Shown in pieces: positions 50,744 to 60,467 of a stretch of 64,000 nt of DNA. The position numbers were made by a program, and so were the translations under genes. This DNA comes from Bog-756 sp963776225 (lineage in GTDB: Bacteria; Actinomycetota; Acidimicrobiia; Acidimicrobiales; RAAP-2). Under the pieces are notes generated by a model. That model had not been told where the DNA came from. It saw only the letters and a program-made list of their open reading frames with translations, and did no database searches. The first letter of the stretch is position 1; each line of letters starts with the position of its first letter. The stretch is taken from the NCBI GenBank assembly GCA_963776225.1, contig CAVZLL010000004.1, positions 744,001 through 808,000 of the forward strand, in the 5' to 3' direction.

Positions 50744-51790
50744 GTGGGACGGCGCGTCCTGATCACCGGGCTGGACACCTTCTGGGGCGGACGGATGGCC
50801 CAGGCCCTCGAATCCCGGTCCGACGTCGAGATGATCCTGGGGCTCGGCACCAAGGAGCCGCGGGTACCGGTCGAACGCACCGAGTTCGTGCGCTCCGACC
50901 AGAAGTACTCGATCCTCAGCCGCATCGTCCGGGCGACCCAGGTGGACACGATCGTGCACACCTTCCTCGAGACCAACTCGGTGGCGGTACCGAGCAGGGT
51001 CCTCCACGAGATCAACGTGATCGGCACCCTGAACCTCCTGGCGGCGGCCGGAACGGCCGGGACCTCGGTCCGCCACGTGGTGGTCAAGTCCTCGGCCCAC
51101 GTCTACGGCGCCTCGGAGATCGACCCGGCGTGGTTCAGCGAGGACACCCCCCGTCCCAGCCCGGTGCGCACCCGGCTCGAGCGCTCCCTCATCGAGGTCG
51201 AGTCGCTGGTTCGGGACTTTGCCGACGACAACCCCCATCTGCTGGTGACCGTCCTCCGGTTCGCCAACGTGCTCGGCACCGACATCATCACGCCGATCAG
51301 CCACAACCTGCGCCACCGCATCCTTCCCTTCATCGCCGGGTTCGATCCCCTGGTCCAGTTCGTCGAGGAGGACGACGTGGTCCGCGCCCTCGAGTACGTG
51401 ACGGCGAACCGGATCCCCGGGGTCTTCAACGTCGCCGGGTCGGGCAAGCTCCCCTGGAGCGAAGTCGCCTCGATCGGGGGCGCCCACCTCCTCCCTCTCT
51501 CGCCGTTCCGGCCGCGCACCCTCTCCGGACCGCTCCTCCGGGTGGCCGGACTCCAGTTCCCGCCCGAGATGGAGGGGCTGGTGCGCTTCGGCAGGGGCAT
51601 CGACACCTCCCGCATCGAGGAGGCAGGCTTCGGGTTCCGCTACACGAGCGCAGGCGCGGTCGAGAGCCTGGCCCTGGCCAACAACCTGCGACGGGCCACC
51701 GGGTCGACCGCCCCCGAGTACCGCTACGAGCAGCACCTCGAGCAGTTCTTCCGCCATTCACCCGCGGTGATCCGCGGCGTCGACGGCTGA
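50744..51790 (+). CDS. NAD-dependent epimerase/dehydratase (Rv0501/GalE2-like)
   Basis: This is a 348-residue extended SDR. The glycine motif is altered to ITGLDTFWGGRMAQAL. The catalytic region reads KSSAHVYGASEIDPAW, with Ser/Tyr in typical positions but the YxxxK lysine not obvious in context; a later FANVLG block is standard for UDP-sugar epimerases. It may therefore have changed or lost catalytic function. It overlaps or abuts the acyltransferase gene (4-nt gap) and is the same gene pair as in mycobacteria. Substrate unknown. Confidence 0.82.
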   Translation: MGRRVLITGLDTFWGGRMAQALESRSDVEMILGLGTKEPRVPVERTEFVRSDQKYSILSRIVRATQVDTIVHTFLETNSVAVPSRVLHEINVIGTLNLLAAAGTAGTSVRHVVVKSSAHVYGASEIDPAWFSEDTPRPSPVRTRLERSLIEVESLVRDFADDNPHLLVTVLRFANVLGTDIITPISHNLRHRILPFIAGFDPLVQFVEEDDVVRALEYVTANRIPGVFNVAGSGKLPWSEVASIGGAHLLPLSPFRPRTLSGPLLRVAGLQFPPEMEGLVRFGRGIDTSRIEEAGFGFRYTSAGAVESLALANNLRRATGSTAPEYRYEQHLEQFFRHSPAVIRGVDG

Positions 51791-51834
51791 GTGGTACCGG
51801 GCGAGGCCTGCGTCGCTCGGAGCGGCGCCTGCGG

Positions 51835-52455
51835 TCAGACCTTGTCCAGCCAGGCCGCCCGCAGCTCCGGGCCCTGCACGATCCACTCCTCGGCGGTGAT
51901 GGCGTAGCGGACGTGGTCCTCCCAGTGCCCGTTGATCTCGAGGTACCCCTTGGCGATCCCCTCGCTGCGCAAGGCCAGTTTCTCGACCACCCGGCGGCTC
52001 GGGCCGTTGCGGGGGATGATGGCAACCTCGATCCGGTGGAGGCGGAGCGTCTCGAACGCGAACTGCAGGACGACGACCACGGCCTCCGGGGTCAGCCCCA
52101 AACCGGCCAGCTCCTCGTCGATCCAGTACCCGATCGAGCCGTTCTGGAACGGTCCGCGCTGGATCGACGAGAGGGTGATCTCGCCGGCGAACCGGCTCTC
52201 GAGGAAGATCCCGAACCCGAATCCGCTCCCCATCTGGCGCTCGCGCTCGCGAATGCCGCAGCGGGCGGTGAAGCTCGCGTAGTCCTCGGCGGCGGTCGGG
52301 GCACCCTTGGACCTCGGCTCCCACGGGATCAACCAGTCCCGACAGCGGCTGCGGACCGCGAACCAGGCCTCGTAGTCGCTCTCGACGAGGGTGGCCAGGC
52401 GGATCCGCCGACCGGGGAGCTCGAGAGACCGAACGGCCGTCGTCCGAAGGACCAT
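51835..52455 (-). CDS. RimJ/RimL-type GNAT N-acetyltransferase
   Basis: This is a 206-residue GNAT with SRCRDWLIPWEPRSKGAP, GEITLSSIQRGPFQNGSIGY, the acetyl-CoA loop region ELAGLGLTPEAVVVVLQFAF (in place of Q/RxxGxG/A) and HRIEVAIIPRNGPSRRVVEK. This is the ribosomal-protein or small-molecule N-acetyltransferase pattern of RimJ. Substrate not determinable. It converges on the epimerase gene; the 44 nt between them have no clear terminator. Confidence 0.88.
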   Translation of the reverse strand: MVLRTTAVRSLELPGRRIRLATLVESDYEAWFAVRSRCRDWLIPWEPRSKGAPTAAEDYASFTARCGIRERERQMGSGFGFGIFLESRFAGEITLSSIQRGPFQNGSIGYWIDEELAGLGLTPEAVVVVLQFAFETLRLHRIEVAIIPRNGPSRRVVEKLALRSEGIAKGYLEINGHWEDHVRYAITAEEWIVQGPELRAAWLDKV

Positions 52456-52954
52456 CAGTGGCCGACCCTATTGTGCACCGTCGACTCCGGCTCCTGCGCT
52501 CACGGTCGCTCCTGCCCCGGAGCGGGCAGCGCCCTGCCGCACCGGGATGCCACCTCGGAAGCACGATCCTCTCACTGATCCCGCGACGAACTCAACCCCT
52601 GTGGAGGTCCCTCCTCCCACGCCCCCGATGCTCCTCTTGAACCGTCCACCGGTGAGCGGGGAACCACGCATGACCGCCGACAGCGCTTGGTCCTGGCGGG
52701 GAAGCTGTTGAGCGGGTGGCGGAGGGCCGCCGGTTGCCCCGGTCGGGTGCGACGTCGCCATCCTCTGTGCGTCGCGGACGGGCGGCTAACGTGCGGTTGG
52801 TGACCAGCCGGGCCAGCCGCGGGGACACGGCTGACGGCGGGTCGCACGCTGCACCGCGGCACGTGGCCGGGGTGGTCGCCGCCCTGTTCGTCCCCCCCGC
52901 CGGTCGAGGGGCCCCACGATTCAGGAAGCGCCGATCCCGACGGCGAGGGGAGCG
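52456..52954. other. Gene-poor stretch before the glycan locus
   Basis: I see no convincing gene, RNA or repeat here. Open frames on both strands are typical GC-driven ones with no ribosome-binding site and low-complexity translation. It marks the boundary between the acyltransferase/epimerase genes and the surface-glycan region. Confidence 0.4.
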
Positions 52955-53143
52955 GTGGTCCCGCTGTCCGGCTCCGCGCTCGGTGCCGACGCGCTCCGGA
53001 AGCGGGACGAGGTCCGGGAAGTCGTCGTCGCCATGACCGCTCCGATCCCTGACTACGCCCGGGAGGTGCTGGGCAGTGCCAAGGTCCGAGCCGAAGGGGT
53101 CTCCCTCCTCGATCCGGAATCGATCGGGACGTGCTTCCGGTGA
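52955..53143 (+). CDS. Possible small protein ahead of the GT-C-like gene
   Basis: This is a 62-residue frame (ALRKRDEVREVVVAMTAPIP, then DYAREVLGSAKVRAEG) with balanced charged and hydrophobic residues. A GAGGGGAG lies just before its GTG, and its 3' end overlaps the next start by 13 nt. No family is recognised, and it could equally be a remnant of a longer gene. Confidence 0.3.
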   Translation: MVPLSGSALGADALRKRDEVREVVVAMTAPIPDYAREVLGSAKVRAEGVSLLDPESIGTCFR

Positions 53144-55023
53144 TCGAAGTGCTGCCAACGGCCGACAGAGCGACTCCTCTTGATGCTGTCCCGGCTCGGC
53201 TTGCATTGCGGACCGTGCCGCGCACACGGCTCCTCATGGCACTGGTCGGACTCTTCGAGCTTGTGGTGGCCACCGCGGTCGCTCGCTCCTCGGGCTTCCT
53301 CCAGGACGACTACCGGTTCTTCGAACAGGCCCGCCGACAAGGCCTCACCTTCCATGCCATCACCACGAGCGCCTTCGGCAGCCTGATCCCGGGCTTCTCT
53401 CTCGTCAACACAGTGATGGCATCGATGCATCCGATCTCGCGTTGGCCGTTGATCCTGACGGCGATCGCCCTCTACGCCATTGTCGTGGCCCTCTTCTATC
53501 TGCTCCTGGAGCTGGTGTTCGGTGCTCGTCCGGCGATCGTCGCGCTCACCGCCATCGCCACCACAAGCGGATTGCTCGCCGTACCCCTAGTCTGGTGGAC
53601 CGCGGCGATTAACATACTTCCGGCCGTCGCCGCAGCACTCCTCGCGCTGCAGGAGCTCGTTCGGCACGCGATGACAGGCAAGCGCCGTCATCTGGTGGTT
53701 GCTGCGATCAGCTTTGCGGTGGGCGTGGCCTTCTATGACGCCAGCATGGTGACCCTCGTCGCGTTGGTCCTCTTCACAGTGTTCTATCTCGCCGATCCAC
53801 GAGACCGGCGATCGGTCATACGAGCACTGCGCGCACGAATCGTCCTCTGGATCGGCTGCGCGATCCCGATCGCCCTCAACCTCACCTGGCGCGCCCTCCA
53901 TCCGACCGCCTACCCACTCTCTCGTGCAGCCGGCCTGGGCAGCCTTCTCCGCTTCATGGGAGCCGGATGGGCACAGGGATTTGCACCGACCCCACTCGGA
54001 TTCCGCTATTGGAGCATCGGCACGACCGCCGGGAGGTGGCAGGCGGTCGTGATCGGTCAGGTGCTCATCGTCGGCATCGTCGTCGTCAGCCTCATCCGGT
54101 GCCCTGGTGCCTGGCGCGCGTGGATGTGGTTCGGCGTCAGCTTCGTCGCTATGGATACCGTAGTGGCCTTCGGTCGGTCAGCCCTCTCGATCCGATTCGC
54201 ATGGAATCCCACCTACTGGGTCATCCTTGGGTTCGAGTTCTGGATCGCCGTCGCTCTCGCTTACCTCCCCTCACCGATCACGATCGACGGGCGGCCACTG
54301 GCCCCTGTGCCCGCCCATGGGCGCCACTCTGTCCGCAAGAACCCCGACCTGCGAAAGTGGGTCGCCGGTTCGGTTGCCACGCTCGTCTTCTGTGCCCTGG
54401 GCCTTCACGCGATATGGGACAACTTCGAGCGAGGGTTGGGCGCCGATAACACCAGCTACTTGGCCAACGTACGCTCTTCGTGGCAGCACATTTCACGGAC
54501 CGATCCGACAGCATTCATTTGGGATGAACCCGCTCCCTGGTTCGTCCTCTCGTCGAACTTCGCCCCGTACAACCGACTGTCCACTACCGTCGGACTGGTG
54601 GTCCCTGGACTCCGTTTCGATTCCCGTCGCGGCAACGGTTTCCTGATCACTTCGGACGGGCGGATGGTGCCTGCAACGCCTCGGACGGTGAGCTCACTCC
54701 TCCCGTTCACCGGGGACGTCGCGACCAGGCCCGGGGGCCGCTGCCTGCGGCCCGGCTCGCTTACCGAGCTCGCCCTTCCCCTCGACCGCACAGTGCCAGC
54801 AGGTCAGTGGATCACAAGCGTCCAGTCCATGACGACAGCGAACGCCACGGTCCTCCTCGGCAACCAGACCATCCCCATTCCGAAGGGCCTCCGGTCGATG
54901 CTTTGGCCGGCCACCACACTCACTCCGACCCACTGGATCGTCCTCCAGGACCGCGCAAGGGTCCCGATCTGCCTTCAACTGTCGGTGGAGGATCCGATGG
55001 CCACAGGGCCTGCTCGGGGGTGA
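53131..55023 (+). CDS. Polytopic GT-C-like membrane protein with exported C-terminal domain
   Basis: This is a 630-residue protein with about 10 hydrophobic segments in residues 30-440 (for example LLMALVGLFELVVATAVARS, WPLILTAIALYAIVVALFYL and VATLVFCALGLHAIW). An early loop FLQDDYRFFEQARRQG has the acidic pair expected in the first external loop of GT-C polyprenyl-sugar transferases. Residues ~450-630 form an outside domain beginning NTSYLANVRSSWQHI. That domain recurs as a separate protein at the right edge of the window. The sugar donor would be polyprenyl-linked. Start GTG at 53131 is uncertain. Confidence 0.75.
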   Translation: MLPVIEVLPTADRATPLDAVPARLALRTVPRTRLLMALVGLFELVVATAVARSSGFLQDDYRFFEQARRQGLTFHAITTSAFGSLIPGFSLVNTVMASMHPISRWPLILTAIALYAIVVALFYLLLELVFGARPAIVALTAIATTSGLLAVPLVWWTAAINILPAVAAALLALQELVRHAMTGKRRHLVVAAISFAVGVAFYDASMVTLVALVLFTVFYLADPRDRRSVIRALRARIVLWIGCAIPIALNLTWRALHPTAYPLSRAAGLGSLLRFMGAGWAQGFAPTPLGFRYWSIGTTAGRWQAVVIGQVLIVGIVVVSLIRCPGAWRAWMWFGVSFVAMDTVVAFGRSALSIRFAWNPTYWVILGFEFWIAVALAYLPSPITIDGRPLAPVPAHGRHSVRKNPDLRKWVAGSVATLVFCALGLHAIWDNFERGLGADNTSYLANVRSSWQHISRTDPTAFIWDEPAPWFVLSSNFAPYNRLSTTVGLVVPGLRFDSRRGNGFLITSDGRMVPATPRTVSSLLPFTGDVATRPGGRCLRPGSLTELALPLDRTVPAGQWITSVQSMTTANATVLLGNQTIPIPKGLRSMLWPATTLTPTHWIVLQDRARVPICLQLSVEDPMATGPARG

Positions 55024-55171
55024 CCTGTCCGTCCCTTCAGGACCCACGACGTGCTGTTCACGGTGGTCTATCGGTGCGAAGCCGCGGCCCCGCGGCGGCG
55101 CTCGCTACGGATCCTCCGACGACGAACTTCGAGTTCTTCGGAATCCGGCTTCCCTGGGGAATAGTTCTCAG

Positions 55172-56641
55172 GTGACTCCGGACACTGGATCGATTGAGAT
55201 GAGCCCTAGCGAGGCGGACGAGCGCACCGGCGGGCCCCGCCCGCACGCGCAGTGCGCCCGACCGAGCCCAGGCCGGCACCACGCCTCCGCCTCCCTCCGG
55301 GGTCGTTGGACGGCCCCAGCGGGGCTCTCGCCCACCTGGCGACGCATCCTCGGCGCCCTGGTCGGAGTCCAGCTAGCGGTCATCATCGTCGTCGCGATGA
55401 CCGTGACTTTTCGATTCCACTTCCTCACACTGATCGATGAAGAAGCTCATTTCGCCTATATCCAGCAGATCGCCCAACACGGCTCCCTCCCCGTGCTCGG
55501 CAAGACCGAGAACAGCCAGGAAGGTTTGGCGATGTCCCAGGGCGTGTATCCGCGACCAACGACCATCGACCCGAAGAAGGATGGCTTGGGAGGGTACAGC
55601 TATGAGGCATTCCAACCTCCCCTGTACTACATCGCCGCAGTCCCCGCCTTCTACCTGGCGCCCAACTACGTCGACAAGGTGTACACGATCCGCTTCTTCG
55701 ACGCACTACTGCTCTTCACTTCGATCGCACTCGCGGGCCGCCTGTGTCGCCTGGTCCTCGCCGACCGGTGGATGATCGGGTGGTCGATGACGATGGTGTT
55801 CTTCGCCCTGCCCGGGGTCGTCGTCCGATTCGTCACCATCTCCAATCTGGCCCTTGCCGTTCCGCTGGCCGTTCTGTTCGTCTCCGAGCTGTGGATCGCA
55901 TGGTCCCGCCGCTCGCTCAGACGCCTCCTGGTGGCTGGCGTTGTGCTGGGATTTTGCGTCCTCACCGAGCTCGAGTTGGTCGTCCTGATCCCCGTGTTCG
56001 TTCTGGTGGCAGTTGCCGAAGCCCGCAGGCGACGACGCGAACAGGCCATCTTCCGGCTTGCGGTGATCGCCATCGTTCCACTCGTCATCATGTCGCCGTG
56101 GTTCGTCTTCAACGAGTCGAACTATCACATGCTGACCGCGGGACCTATCGCCATAGAGGAACAGACGCCGATCGTCAATCCGCACCACCTGCACTACTCG
56201 ATCACGAACCTGCCGAACGACACCGTCACAAAGATTCTCGACCCGACGCTTCCGGCCGAGTGGGCCTTCATCCTCAGCAGTCATCCCGCGCTCAACTACA
56301 TCGACGAGCTCCTGGCCGTCCTGCTCGTACCGGCCAGCATCGTCATGATCCTCGCGCTGGGACGTCGGCTCTGGTCGATCCCCTCCGCCATCCTGGGACT
56401 GCCCTGGCTCCTCAACGTGTTCGAGCTCTGGTACATCCGATACGGAGAGCAATGGACGATCTTGGCTCGTTACACCTTTCCGACCCTGCCCTCGCTTCTC
56501 GTACTGGCGGCCGACGGAACGGACGCCATCCGTGCGCGGTTCCTTCCGGTGCTGGTGACGGCGGGCGCCACCGGTGGAGTGATCGTGATCTGGGCTTACC
56601 TGCTGTTCGGCTACACGGGTGGTTACGCCATTCACTGGTAG
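55172..56641 (+). CDS. DUF2142/GT-C-like membrane protein
   Basis: This is a 489-residue protein. A ~55-residue cytoplasmic start is followed by ~11 hydrophobic segments. The first external loop reads LIDEEAHFAYIQQIAQHGSL, and the EEAHF/DExxH-like arrangement plus YSYEAFQPPLYYIAAVPAFY match the DUF2142 branch of GT-C-fold proteins. These are thought to transfer polyprenyl-linked sugars or modify surface polymers. It follows the previous GT-C-like gene by 149 nt in the same direction and converges on the FkbM gene. Start GTG at 55172 after GGGGAA; the ATG 9 codons on is possible. Confidence 0.8.
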   Translation: MTPDTGSIEMSPSEADERTGGPRPHAQCARPSPGRHHASASLRGRWTAPAGLSPTWRRILGALVGVQLAVIIVVAMTVTFRFHFLTLIDEEAHFAYIQQIAQHGSLPVLGKTENSQEGLAMSQGVYPRPTTIDPKKDGLGGYSYEAFQPPLYYIAAVPAFYLAPNYVDKVYTIRFFDALLLFTSIALAGRLCRLVLADRWMIGWSMTMVFFALPGVVVRFVTISNLALAVPLAVLFVSELWIAWSRRSLRRLLVAGVVLGFCVLTELELVVLIPVFVLVAVAEARRRRREQAIFRLAVIAIVPLVIMSPWFVFNESNYHMLTAGPIAIEEQTPIVNPHHLHYSITNLPNDTVTKILDPTLPAEWAFILSSHPALNYIDELLAVLLVPASIVMILALGRRLWSIPSAILGLPWLLNVFELWYIRYGEQWTILARYTFPTLPSLLVLAADGTDAIRARFLPVLVTAGATGGVIVIWAYLLFGYTGGYAIHW

Positions 56642-56688
56642 CTGAGAGTCTCCGCGGGCGCATCGGTCAGACCGCCCAACGGTCTCGT

Positions 56689-57606
56689 TCAGCGTTCGAG
56701 CAACAGGTTGACCTGGCCATCGGGTCCTCCGGAGTCGCATAGTTCCACGATCTCCATGTCGGACATCTCGAGAACGTTGTTTCCGGATGAGACCCTGATC
56801 CGATAGCCGAGCTGCCGATACCTTGCCAATACATCGGAGGGGGACCGTTCAGAAGCCCGCAGTGGAGTCGGCCAGAATTCGGTAACGATGTGCACCCCCG
56901 GCGACCGCGACAAGACACCGTCAAGCCCTAAGAGCACCTCGAACTCCCAGCCTTGGACGTCGACTTTGACCAAGTCAAAGGCCCGATCGCCGAACAGTTC
57001 ATCACCGGATGCGGCTGGGACGATCCATCCGGATGGTTGGTCACCCGCGCCGCGTTCGACGACGCCACGGGCCTCGTCCGTCGTGCTGGGTTTCACCCGC
57101 GCACTTCTCAGATCACCGAGATTGTGGGCGTTACCGGAGAGGTGCAAATGGCGGTCGCGATTGTCGAGGGCGAGCGGCCATATGGTCCCGGCGACCCGGT
57201 TCGACCAGAGGTTGAACTGCAGAGCCTGAACGTTGCCCGGGTCCGGCTCTACGCAGTCGACAGTGACTCCTGGCGCAGCGTTTCCGATAAGCACGGAAAA
57301 GTAGCCGACATTGGCACCGATATCCAGAAAGCGGCAGCCGGGCTTTACGAAGGAAAGGAGTAGACGACCTTCTTCAGGTTCCCAACTGTGGACGCGTTGC
57401 ATGAATGGTCGCATCACCTGGTCATGCCGGCTCATCCAAATACTTCCCGCATCGACTTCGATGAGCTCGAACTCGCCGTCGGGCAGGGGTGGAGGAATCG
57501 ATGGCCCGGAGCTCTTCAAGATCGATCCGACGTTCAGTTTGGAGGCCACCTTGTCGGTCAGCGATCCCAGTCTTGTCCCGAGACCCGGCCGTATCGATTC
57601 GGTCAT
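56689..57606 (-). CDS. FkbM-family SAM-dependent methyltransferase
   Basis: This is a 305-residue protein. It has the SAM-binding CRFLDIGANVGYFSVLIGNA, DCVEPDPGNVQALQFNL and FDLVKVDVQGWEFEVLLGLD, the FkbM hallmarks. FkbM-like enzymes O-methylate sugars or polyketides; in a glycan locus, sugar methylation is likely. Its ATG overlaps the stop of the acyltransferase gene (ATGA), so translation is coupled. A ~45-residue N-terminal leader precedes the domain. Confidence 0.92.
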   Translation of the reverse strand: MTESIRPGLGTRLGSLTDKVASKLNVGSILKSSGPSIPPPLPDGEFELIEVDAGSIWMSRHDQVMRPFMQRVHSWEPEEGRLLLSFVKPGCRFLDIGANVGYFSVLIGNAAPGVTVDCVEPDPGNVQALQFNLWSNRVAGTIWPLALDNRDRHLHLSGNAHNLGDLRSARVKPSTTDEARGVVERGAGDQPSGWIVPAASGDELFGDRAFDLVKVDVQGWEFEVLLGLDGVLSRSPGVHIVTEFWPTPLRASERSPSDVLARYRQLGYRIRVSSGNNVLEMSDMEIVELCDSGGPDGQVNLLLER

Positions 57607-58922
57607 GGTGTTTCTCCTTCGCTAGCAGGGCCTTTCGAGTGGAGCCGTCTCTTGCGTTGCCACGCGCCCAACTGATGTCCGATCCGTCGACCCAGAAGAC
57701 GGCCGGGTCGTTCCACGAGCGAGAAACTTCCCCAGGCCAAGGCTATCGAGACAACCCAGATCCCAATGATCTTCAGTACGAGATGATGGGTGTTCGGAGG
57801 GGCGAAGGTCGATCCGATCCCGAAGAACACGAGGATCACGGGGAAGTGCCACAGGTAGAGCCCGTAGCTCCTCTCTCCCAGCCACACGCCGCCTCTCATC
57901 GGGCTGGCCAGGTGCCCTCGAACTGGTCGAGATCCGTAGAGCAGGGCAGGCAATGCGAGCACGCAGAGCGCGTAGTCAAAGAATGTGAACCAGATCCAAT
58001 GGGTGTAGAAGGAAGCGCGTCCCGTTTCCCGTAGAAGGAGCAGACTTGGTACGAGAATCAGGATCAACACCAGCAGACTCGGATGCTTCGTGGTCTTCGC
58101 AACCCATCGATCCAGATGCCCATGCAGGACGGCCCACCGAACCGCCATGCCCAGCACGAAGATGGGCAGGAGCCCAATGAATTGGCGGGCCAGGTAGAGA
58201 TATTGGTAAGGGGGAAAAGCCGTCGAGTGCGCTCCGAAGTACCAACGGGTCAACGCAGCTCCATCGAGGGCCACGTAGAGCCTCCAACCGACACCGATCG
58301 AGGCCAATACCAACGACGCGACGATCGGTCGCCAAACGATGAGGAAGGCCAGTAGCGGCATGACCAGATACAAGGTCATCTCAATACTGAGCGTCCAAAG
58401 CGAGCCGTCGACGTTGAGGTTGCTCTCGGTGCCAGGAAACAGGTGTTGGGTAAAGGAGGCGTTAGCGAGGACCTGATGGACTCCCTGGGTGCTGAATACC
58501 TGGTTGTGTTGGGCGTAGAAGAAGAACAGGAGACCCACGCAGACGTAATATGCCGGGGCGATCCGGAAGAACCTCCGAATGTAGAACTCGAGGGTTGTCT
58601 TGCCTCGCCGATTGACCCAGAAGAAGTCAGCCAGGAGATAGCCCGACAACAGAAAGAAGATATTGACGCCCCACGTCCCCAATCCTTGGACGATGCCAAA
58701 TCCGAACGACGCCTTACCCCCGGAGAGGGCCCACGTATGGTCGACAACGACTGCTGCCGCGGCGATCCCCCGCAGGGCCTCGATAGCGGGATACCACTCT
58801 CTGTCCTCAGGCGGTACGGGCGGACTGATTCCCAGAATCTCCGGATCGACACCTGGCTGTGTCGACTCGCCTATTGACCTGGAAATATCGGCAGTCGATG
58901 CGACGGGCGACGAATCAGACAC
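57603..58922 (-). CDS. Acyltransferase 3 (OafA-like) membrane protein
   Basis: This is a 439-residue polytopic protein. The opening YPAIEALRGIAAAAVVVDHT (with the catalytic-type His), GVNIFFLLSGYLLADFFW and YIRRFFRIAPAYYVCVGLLF are acyltransferase 3 signatures; about ten TMs follow. Such enzymes O-acetylate or otherwise acylate surface glycans using acyl-CoA. The GTG at 58922 overlaps the end of the GT2 gene by 8 nt; upstream in-frame codons are the shadow of that gene. The stop overlaps the FkbM start. It acts with the flanking sugar-modifying genes. Confidence 0.92.
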   Translation of the reverse strand: MSDSSPVASTADISRSIGESTQPGVDPEILGISPPVPPEDREWYPAIEALRGIAAAAVVVDHTWALSGGKASFGFGIVQGLGTWGVNIFFLLSGYLLADFFWVNRRGKTTLEFYIRRFFRIAPAYYVCVGLLFFFYAQHNQVFSTQGVHQVLANASFTQHLFPGTESNLNVDGSLWTLSIEMTLYLVMPLLAFLIVWRPIVASLVLASIGVGWRLYVALDGAALTRWYFGAHSTAFPPYQYLYLARQFIGLLPIFVLGMAVRWAVLHGHLDRWVAKTTKHPSLLVLILILVPSLLLLRETGRASFYTHWIWFTFFDYALCVLALPALLYGSRPVRGHLASPMRGGVWLGERSYGLYLWHFPVILVFFGIGSTFAPPNTHHLVLKIIGIWVVSIALAWGSFSLVERPGRLLGRRIGHQLGAWQRKRRLHSKGPASEGETP

Positions 58923-60075
58923 GTGCCGGGTAACACACCTCGCGTTGCACCTGTGCCCCAAGGGTCCCAAACCCGGCGGTCACATCACCGAGTCGACCGG
59001 CGGGTTCGACGACTCGGACCCGTGCCGGTGGTCTACCGAAGAAGTCGGCAAGTCCTTGGGGTAGGTCGTCGAAGTGAGGGAGCACCTGACGGAACCCGAT
59101 GAAAGAGGCTACCGCCCTGAGTCGTCCCTGTACCTCTTCGAGTTTCACCACCGGGAAATTGTTGGCGGCATTCGGGTGGTAGTTCAAGCCAACGACGACC
59201 GAATAGCCCCATTCACGAGCGGCATCGATCATTATCTTCTCCCGGGCGTCCCTGCGGAGGCCGTCGAGCGTCTCTGAGTTCACGAACGCATCAATCTGCG
59301 AACGAAACAGCGGATACCGGCTATCGATGATCCGCTCATGGGCGGGAACCGTGGTGTGTCCCGAGCTGATCAGCCCCTCGTCGACATTGGTGCCGCCCCC
59401 TTGGTGATACGTGAAACTTGAGGGCGACAGGGTGATCCGATATCCCATGCTCTTACTGCGAAGGCTCCAATCGGTTTCCTCGCAGTAGCCACGGCCGAAG
59501 ATCGGGTCCATCAACCCGACCTGCCGGATCACCGGTACCGGGATCAGTATGCAGAACGAGATACCCACGGGTATGTCGACGGCCGCCGAACCGAAATTGC
59601 CGTAGATCGCCCCTGACAGCCAGTTCACTCGGTCCTGATCGCGTAGGTACAGATCCGGATCGTCATTGGGCAAGGAGAAGATCGAGACATTGTTCGACCA
59701 CGCAGTAACGGATCCAATCGCGGGATCGGTGGCCGCCGTCTCGATCAACGTGTCGGGCAGGTTGGTGGCGAACAGCACGTCCGAGTTGGCGATGATCACG
59801 AAGTCATAGTTCGCATCCCTGGCCCGGATCAGTCCAAGGTTGACGTTACGAGGAATGCCGAGGTTCCTCGGACTCCGGTAGTACTGGAACCCCAAAGTGC
59901 CGCAGAGCGTGCGAATCTCGTCGCTGAAGCCGGGGTCCGGACTGCAGTCATCGAGGACCAACACGTCCATGTCCACTCTGGTTGGACGAAGGGCGGCAGC
60001 TGAGCGAAGGCAACCCGGAACGACGAGACTGCCGTTGTAGACGGTGATGGCCAACAGTAGGCGGGGTTTCGTCAT
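58915..60075 (-). CDS. GT2-family glycosyltransferase
   Basis: This is a 386-residue GT-A protein: LAITVYNGSLVVPGCLRSAA, LVLDDCSPDPGFSDEI, ANSDVLFATNLPDTLI (the metal-binding DxD-like site is NSD here), GRGYCEETDWSLRSKSMGYR (acceptor ED/W region) and SSFTYHQGGGTN. The family transfers a nucleotide sugar to a growing glycan, probably at the inner membrane face. A C-terminal ~100-residue part is unassigned. It follows the coiled-coil gene by 2 nt and overlaps the acyltransferase gene. Confidence 0.88.
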   Translation of the reverse strand: MTKPRLLLAITVYNGSLVVPGCLRSAAALRPTRVDMDVLVLDDCSPDPGFSDEIRTLCGTLGFQYYRSPRNLGIPRNVNLGLIRARDANYDFVIIANSDVLFATNLPDTLIETAATDPAIGSVTAWSNNVSIFSLPNDDPDLYLRDQDRVNWLSGAIYGNFGSAAVDIPVGISFCILIPVPVIRQVGLMDPIFGRGYCEETDWSLRSKSMGYRITLSPSSFTYHQGGGTNVDEGLISSGHTTVPAHERIIDSRYPLFRSQIDAFVNSETLDGLRRDAREKIMIDAAREWGYSVVVGLNYHPNAANNFPVVKLEEVQGRLRAVASFIGFRQVLPHFDDLPQGLADFFGRPPARVRVVEPAGRLGDVTAGFGTLGAQVQREVCYPARV

Positions 60076-60077
60076 GC

Positions 60078-60443
60078 CTACCTCCGGAGGAGACTTCGGA
60101 GTGCCCCCAACTTCTGCGCTGTCTGGTAGGCACGCGACCCGGCCAGCTCGGCATACAGGCTTTGCACCGCGGTTAGTGTCGTTTCCGAGGCGTCGTTCAT
60201 CGCCTGGAGCTCGACGATCCGCTGATTCGCCGTGATCAACCGCTGGGTGAGATCGACGACACGGGCATTGGCGATCTCGAAGTCGCGAACCGCCTGCTCC
60301 AGCGAGAGCCGGTCCATCTCACGCTCCAGTTGGGTGTCTCCGTGGACAGGCTCGGGGGTGACAGCACCCGATCCCGTGGAGGTCTCCTTGGCCGTCACTG
60401 CCTTGGTCGTAGACTTTTGGATGGTTTTAGCTGGTTCAGGCAT
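60078..60443 (-). CDS. Small coiled-coil protein of the glycan locus
   Basis: This is a 121-residue protein. A Thr/Lys-rich disordered N terminus is followed by one long helix (LEREMDRLSLEQAVRDFEIA, then RVVDLTQRLITANQRIVELQ) with heptads and a basic end, SRAYQTAQKLGALRSLLRR. That SRAYxxxxxLGxLR ending is often attached to glycosyltransferases of actinobacterial and other surface-glycan loci, where it may measure or tether the chain. Separate here. It starts 24 nt after the downstream end of the GT4 part. Confidence 0.7.
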   Translation of the reverse strand: MPEPAKTIQKSTTKAVTAKETSTGSGAVTPEPVHGDTQLEREMDRLSLEQAVRDFEIANARVVDLTQRLITANQRIVELQAMNDASETTLTAVQSLYAELAGSRAYQTAQKLGALRSLLRR

Positions 60444-60467
60444 CGTTCCCCGTCTCGTGTGGAGCGC

